Shown piece by piece: positions 23,462 through 23,550 of a stretch of DNA of 23,550 nt. This DNA is from Dehalococcoidia bacterium (GTDB taxonomy: Bacteria; Chloroflexota; Dehalococcoidia; E44-bin15). Below the pieces are notes generated by a model. That model was given only the letters and a program-made list of their open reading frames with translations, was not told the DNA's origin and searched no databases. Both the position numbers and the translations under genes were made by a program. The stretch lies in NCBI GenBank assembly GCA_030619615.1, contig JAUXBC010000003.1:1-23550 (forward strand), given 5' to 3'. Position 1 is the stretch's first letter. Each line of letters begins with the position of its first letter.

Positions 23462-23550
23462 ATGAGCCAAGTCAGGAAGAGAAAAGAGATTGGGGCTTAT
23501 CAGAGACAATCCCCTAGTTCGAAAGAATGCTCATCGATCTACATACCCAT
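23462..23550 (+). CDS. Possible start of a further gene, cut by the window end
   Basis: An ATG at 23462-23464 opens a frame that stays open for 29 codons to the end of the window. It encodes a basic, serine-rich stretch that I do not recognise. The ribosome binding site is weak (only a distant GAGGGAG). It lies 7 bases after the reductase stop. Chance open frames of this length are common, so the call is tentative. Otherwise I see nothing in the last 96 bases. Confidence 0.2.
   Translation, partial: MSQVRKRKEIGAYQRQSPSSKECSSIYIP

Noticed and set aside
23480..23515. Possible hairpin of GGGG and CCCC near the window end as a terminator
   Set aside because: Only four bases pair, with no further complementarity and no T run.
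1..23550. tRNA or rRNA genes, CRISPR arrays, insertion sequences or attachment sites
   Set aside because: Almost all of the window is covered by confident coding genes. The few gaps are under 120 bases, and I saw no clover-leaf pattern, regular spaced repeats, transposase motif or terminal inverted repeats.

Overview
The window (about 55% G+C overall by impression) looks bacterial: genes are densely packed, many overlap by 1-10 bases, and 11 of the 21 genes whose starts are visible use GTG or TTG. A respiratory complex I locus lacking NuoE/F/G, together with the neighbouring housekeeping genes, suggests an uncultured Chloroflexota (Dehalococcoidia-like) organism. This placement is inference, not proof.

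Layout. (1) 2-1614, plus strand: the 3' end of a protein with H-type-lectin-like repeats, then a SAM methyltransferase, closed by a clear intrinsic terminator at 1645-1683. (2) 1731-2888, plus strand: a distinctly GC-rich GT4-type glycosyltransferase with a GTDC1/queuosine-mannosyltransferase-like C-terminal half. (3) 6134-2939, minus strand: a glycosyltransferase / methyltransferase / glycosyltransferase cassette whose two glycosyltransferases are close paralogues. (4) 7991-6158, minus strand: NAD kinase, a GNAT N-acetyltransferase of the ArgA-like type and an ADP-ribose-pyrophosphatase-like NUDIX enzyme, overlapping one another, with a good promoter candidate inside the end of nuoN. (5) 19662-8070, minus strand: the nuo operon A-B-C-D-[H/I/GltD fusion]-J-K-L-M-(NUDIX)-N. 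(6) 19772-23454, plus strand: a B12-binding-type radical SAM protein and a 2,4-dienoyl-CoA-reductase-like Old Yellow Enzyme, divergent from nuo. A possible further gene begins at 23462 and runs off the end.

The most unusual item is the 1004-residue protein at 14152-17166. It contains a whole NuoH, then the N-terminal membrane-anchoring piece of NuoI, then a full GltD-type FAD/NAD(P)H oxidoreductase with its iron-sulfur cysteines, then the two-cluster ferredoxin part and tail of NuoI. A pyridine-nucleotide-oxidising flavoprotein has in effect been spliced into NuoI, the subunit that passes electrons to NuoB. The operon has no nuoE, nuoF or nuoG. My reading is a reduced complex I whose electron-input module is this GltD domain, with a path NAD(P)H -> FAD -> GltD clusters -> N6a/N6b -> N2 (NuoB) -> quinone, coupled to ion pumping by H, J, K, L, M and N. 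A GltD-type nucleotide site and an NAD kinase gene just downstream would fit NADPH as donor. The architecture is read directly from the sequence. The function is inference.
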